This document shows, one piece after another, positions 61,094-64,000 of a stretch of 64,000 bases of DNA (its first letter is position 1; each line of letters opens with the position of its first letter). The stretch is from UBA7446 sp024639165 (lineage in GTDB: Bacteria; Bacteroidota; Bacteroidia; Flavobacteriales; Flavobacteriaceae). The position numbers were made by a program, and so were the translations under genes. The stretch spans positions 50,109 to 114,108 of the forward strand of contig JAHEIX010000020.1 in assembly GCA_024639165.1 (NCBI GenBank), written 5' to 3'. Under the pieces are notes generated by a model that was given only the letters and a program-made list of their open reading frames with translations, was not told where the DNA came from and ran no database searches.

Positions 61094-62335
61094 CTATAAG
61101 CCCATGTCTTTTGAATTTGCGTTGCCAATGCCAATTAAGGCATCACAGCGTGCGCCTATGGGTCTGTAGTAAATCAATACCCAATAATCATTTTCAGTGG
61201 GCCAATAATTACCAGAGATAAGATTCTCATAAAGCGTCCCATCGTTATCTAGACTTACAAATTTATAGTTGTAGATACCTTGTTTTAACAGCAATTCAGC
61301 CTCAAAGCGACCTGAGTCAGGATTATAAACCAGTTTGTTTTCATCAGCTACGATATGTTGATTAAAATCTCCAACTACAAAATGCTTTCCATCAAACAAA
61401 AAATCTTCTGGAAACAGGGAAAATACTACCCGGCTGTAATCAGATTCAGTATTTGGATTACTGCCTTGAAAAGTATTGATGCGGAAGTCACCGTTTATGT
61501 CGGGCGCATAGGTGTAGGGTCTGCCAGATCGCACCCATTGTGGGTTTAAAACAGAGATAAATAAGTCTTCACGAAATACACGAGCTACATTGCCGCCTCC
61601 ACTGCGAATGTCTTGGGTGTCAAAAAAGAAATATTCATTTCCTGCAGCAAAAGTGGTTTCGGGCTTGTAGTTAAATTGGAGTTGGTTGTTGAGGTTATAG
61701 GTTGGGTTTCCGGCCGCTCGCCATGTTTGCCAACGTTGGTTTTGAACTATAAACGGTTTTATTTGTTTTTCAGGAAGCCGCACGTTTAAGCCATCCAAGT
61801 TGACTACAAATTGTACGCTTTGATGACTCTGAATGTTTTCAATACGTTGTGAGCGTTGCACACGAACGCCAACGGCGGTCTGTTGCTCGGTGACTAAAAA
61901 TCTTTTTTGCAAAACTAAGTTTCTGTTAGCGTCCCAAATATTCAATATATAATTCCCACTTTTCGTTAAGCGCGTTTGGGCATTGGGAAGCGTCAGCGTG
62001 TAGTGAATGTATGACTGCAGCGTTCCGACAGCATAGGAAATATTCTGTATGCGCATGTCATCATAGCCATCCATATAGTCTGCTCTGAATAAATCGGTTT
62101 TGTTCCAATTGGCATCAAAGCGATCTATGGTGTAGTAATAGGTGCTGTCATCGGCATTTAAATCATCAAATTTAAGCGTGATTTGTTCATTCAATCCAAC
62201 AATGGGTAGCGATGTGCTTTGCTCGTTGACATAGAATAGCACGGACTTAATGTGCTCAGGTGGCGAAAAAACGCTCAGTTGCTGACCAAAAATGAGTTGG
62301 CAACCCAATAGAAAAAGAAGCTTTTGTTTAATCAT
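61094..62335 (-). CDS. Type IX secretion system plug protein (DUF5103 family)
   Basis: A 413-residue exported protein with a signal peptide (KQKLLFLLGCQLIFGQ). The DUF5103 pattern is clear: VLFYVNEQSTSLPIVGLNEQITLKFDDL, YYYTIDRFDANWNKTDL, FQGSNPNTESDYSRVVFSL, and GVYNYKFV-like GIYNYKFVSLDNDG. In Flavobacterium the plug protein of this family closes the periplasmic side of the SprA translocon when it is not bound to cargo. It is far from gldKLMN, which is usual, because T9SS genes are scattered. A TAACTTTG at 62418-62411 could be its promoter but lies 75 bp upstream. Confidence 0.85.
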   Translation of the reverse strand: MIKQKLLFLLGCQLIFGQQLSVFSPPEHIKSVLFYVNEQSTSLPIVGLNEQITLKFDDLNADDSTYYYTIDRFDANWNKTDLFRADYMDGYDDMRIQNISYAVGTLQSYIHYTLTLPNAQTRLTKSGNYILNIWDANRNLVLQKRFLVTEQQTAVGVRVQRSQRIENIQSHQSVQFVVNLDGLNVRLPEKQIKPFIVQNQRWQTWRAAGNPTYNLNNQLQFNYKPETTFAAGNEYFFFDTQDIRSGGGNVARVFREDLFISVLNPQWVRSGRPYTYAPDINGDFRINTFQGSNPNTESDYSRVVFSLFPEDFLFDGKHFVVGDFNQHIVADENKLVYNPDSGRFEAELLLKQGIYNYKFVSLDNDGTLYENLISGNYWPTENDYWVLIYYRPIGARCDALIGIGNANSKDMGL

Positions 62336-62410
62336 ATTTTTTGTGCTCTCGGGTGTTTTGTGCTATTTTATAGATGTGGGGTTACCCAGCTGTTTTTGTT
62401 GCTTATAGGT

Positions 62411-62418
62411 CAAAGTTA
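62411..62418 (-). promoter_or_regulatory. Possible -10 element of the plug protein gene
   Basis: TAACTTTG on the minus strand, 75 bp before the ATG. It matches TAnnTTTG exactly but is farther from the gene than the other examples. Confidence 0.3.
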
Positions 62419-62491
62419 AACAAACTATTTTACGGTTAATAAATTTATGTAATTATAGGGAGTAACACTTCGTTTTTTGAGCACCTTATAT

Positions 62492-62499
62492 TACATTTG
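62492..62499 (+). promoter_or_regulatory. Probable -10 element of the nqr operon
   Basis: TACATTTG, 22 bp before the nqrA ATG at 62522; exact TAnnTTTG match. A TTG lies 12 bp further upstream (62477-62479), closer than a normal -33 box. Confidence 0.5.
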
Positions 62500-62521
62500 C
62501 AGTGCAAAAAACAACCACTAT

Positions 62522-63874
62522 ATGTCCGCTGACATAACCCTGCGTAAAGGCTTGACAATTCCCATGAGCGGAATGGCCGATCTTAACATCTCATCTGCTG
62601 ATATTGCTGACAACTTTGTCATCTATCCACACGACTTCCATGGTGTTGTACCAAAAATGCTCTTGAAAGAGGGTGAAGCTGTGTTGCAAGGGCAGCCGAT
62701 TTTTTATTCAAAAGCCAATCCTGAAATAAAATTTGTTTCACCTGTTAGTGGGACACTAACCACAATTGAGCGCGGTGCCAAAAGACGTATCATGTCCTTG
62801 TCTATTGCTGCTGATGGCAAAGACAATGCTGTTGCCCACAAGTTGGAAAAGCTTGATAAAATGGAAGCAGCAGATGTTAAAAAGTATTTATTAGAATCGG
62901 GCTGCTGGCCTTTTGTAAAACAACGTCCGTATGATGTTATTGCAGATCCTGCCAGTACGCCAAAGGCTATTTTCATATCTGGATTCAGCACAGCTCCGCT
63001 AGCTGCTGATGTCCCTTTTATACTTAGTTCGCAAAAGGAAGACTTTCAAAACGGTATAGATGTACTTGCAAAACTTGCTCCTAAAGTTCACCTTTCTGTT
63101 GATGCTTCTTCAGTATCTTTTTTGAATGAGGTATCTAATGCAGAAGTACACCGTTTTAAAGGGCCACACCCTGCTGGCAATGTAGGGGTTCAAATTCATC
63201 ATATTGACCCTGTCAACGCAGGTGAAACTGTTTGGGTTGTTGGTCCGGCTGATGTGGCACGCATTGGTGCTTTCTTTTCAACAGGCATTTTTGATGCTTC
63301 GCAAATGGTCGCTGTAGTTGGCCCAGTAGTGAAGTCTCCAACATATTTTAAAACACGTATTGGCGCCGCAGTTGCACCGCTTCTAACTCAAGTTGGTATT
63401 GATGCTGATGGCCAGATTCGGGTTATCAACGGCGACTCGCTTTCAGGTGTAGCAACACATGCTGATGGTAACCTTGGGTTTTACAACAACACACTTACCG
63501 TCTTGGCTGAGGGAAATCGCTATCGCATGTTTGGTTGGTTGCCTTTTGTTGGCAGTAAGATTTTTAGCATGTCTCGTACTTCGCTTTCATGGCTGTTGCC
63601 CAAGCGTACATACGCACTAGACACCAACATGAATGGTGAAGAACGTGCTTTGGTTGTCACTGGCGAAATGGAGCAAGTATTGCCCATGGATATATTCCCC
63701 ATGCAGCTTCTCAAAGAGTGTATGGTACAGAACATTGAAAAAATGGAGGGTCTTGGTATTTATGAAGTAGCACCAGAAGATTTTGCCTTGATAGATTACG
63801 CAAGTACCTCAAAAATTGAAGCTCAAGCGATTGTTCGCGAAGCACTTGATTTAATGATTAAAGAAGTAGGTTAA
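62522..63874 (+). CDS. nqrA: Na+-translocating NADH-quinone reductase subunit A
   Basis: A 450-residue subunit of the sodium-pumping NADH:quinone oxidoreductase. Typical segments: ITLRKGLTIPMSG, PHDFHGVVPKMLLKEGEAV, FVSPVSGTLTTIERGAKRR, RFKGPHPAGNVGVQIHHIDPV and the C-terminal ALVVTGEMEQVLPMDIFPM. NqrA is the peripheral cytoplasmic subunit that binds quinone. The ATG at 62522 is chosen; a TTG at 62477 lies upstream of the promoter element. nqrB starts 9 bp after its stop, the usual nqrA-F order. It fits a marine lifestyle. Confidence 0.97.
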   Translation: MSADITLRKGLTIPMSGMADLNISSADIADNFVIYPHDFHGVVPKMLLKEGEAVLQGQPIFYSKANPEIKFVSPVSGTLTTIERGAKRRIMSLSIAADGKDNAVAHKLEKLDKMEAADVKKYLLESGCWPFVKQRPYDVIADPASTPKAIFISGFSTAPLAADVPFILSSQKEDFQNGIDVLAKLAPKVHLSVDASSVSFLNEVSNAEVHRFKGPHPAGNVGVQIHHIDPVNAGETVWVVGPADVARIGAFFSTGIFDASQMVAVVGPVVKSPTYFKTRIGAAVAPLLTQVGIDADGQIRVINGDSLSGVATHADGNLGFYNNTLTVLAEGNRYRMFGWLPFVGSKIFSMSRTSLSWLLPKRTYALDTNMNGEERALVVTGEMEQVLPMDIFPMQLLKECMVQNIEKMEGLGIYEVAPEDFALIDYASTSKIEAQAIVREALDLMIKEVG

Positions 63875-63883
63875 ACTAAAGAT

Positions 63884-64000
63884 ATGAATTTTATACGCCA
63901 ACGCATAGATGCAATAAAAAAACCTTTTGGTAAAGGCCAAAAGTGGGAGCGTTTTGCCCCTGCGGTTAATGCATTTGACACCTTTTTATTTGTTCCAAAC
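63884..64000 (+). CDS. nqrB: Na+-translocating NADH-quinone reductase subunit B, N-terminal fragment
   Basis: Only 39 codons are in the window. The start MNFIRQRIDAIKKPFGKG and then WERFAPAVNAFDTFLFVPN match the N-terminus of NqrB, the membrane subunit that carries covalent FMN and the sodium path. It continues past the right edge. Confidence 0.9.
   Translation, partial: MNFIRQRIDAIKKPFGKGQKWERFAPAVNAFDTFLFVPN

Noticed and set aside
1..64000. tRNA, rRNA, insertion sequence or prophage genes
   Set aside because: Gaps are short and I saw no cloverleaf with CCA-side features, transposase, integrase or terminal repeats. Without a covariance search a short RNA could still be missed.

Overview
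The window comes from a member of the Bacteroidota, most likely a marine Flavobacteriaceae. The evidence is the complete gliding/type IX secretion core gldK-gldL-gldM-gldN, a giant surface protein with a type B T9SS sorting domain, PorT, PorP/SprF and T9SS plug homologues, a short RpoD without region 1.1, Na+-NQR genes, and start-proximal -10 elements of the Bacteroidota form TAnnTTTG. It is a dense chromosomal segment. I saw no tRNA, rRNA, CRISPR array, insertion sequence or phage gene. The only clearly broken gene is a truncated sulfatase next to the giant gene.

Layout. 1-4408 (minus): purH, then the cell-shape operon mreB-mreC-mreD-mrdA (mrdA runs off the left edge). 4450-11175 (minus): miaB, sigma-54-type activator, lptE, TPR protein, secG, groES, groEL, then a GAF-domain (free Met-R-sulfoxide reductase-like) gene that begins directly after the groEL terminator. 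11256-12226 (minus): a two-gene split YeeE/YedE sulfur transporter. 12387-21742 (plus): topA, an arginase-fold gene with degraded metal motifs, gldK, gldL, gldM, gldN, terminator, FAD oxidoreductase. 22016-22210 (plus): an isolated 64-residue protein. 22261-38534 (minus): a 15.3-kb gene for a 5086-residue SprB-like adhesin, followed with ATGA overlap by a PorP/SprF gene. 38833-39411: sulfatase remnant. 39485-49461 (minus): fbaA, accD, rpsO, pnp, rpoD, rpe, an M48 protease, a DUF885 lipoprotein and galE. 49511-54223: tamL-like (minus), a TrmH-family methyltransferase (plus), menG-porT (minus). 54314-57154 (plus): trkA-trkH. 57151-62335: aspartate aminotransferase (minus), rsmG (plus), then plug protein, apaG and pruA (minus). 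62522-64000 (plus): nqrA and the start of nqrB.

How the parts fit. The T9SS theme joins the middle of the window: GldK/GldN form the periplasmic ring, GldL/GldM the inner-membrane motor, PorT an outer-membrane accessory, the plug protein closes the SprA pore, and the giant adhesin plus its SprF partner are the likely exported and surface-anchored cargo. The rest is mostly housekeeping, with compact packing: several 1-8 nt overlaps, and three convergent gene pairs whose stop codons overlap or are 1 nt apart.

Most notable points: the giant adhesin, with about 36 copies of one Cys-paired repeat and about 9 of a second type; an arginase-fold probable pseudoenzyme placed between topA and gldK; two places where a terminator hairpin and its T-run lead straight into the next gene's ATG; and a consistent set of TAnnTTTG elements whose last three bases (TTG) mimic upstream start codons for five genes.
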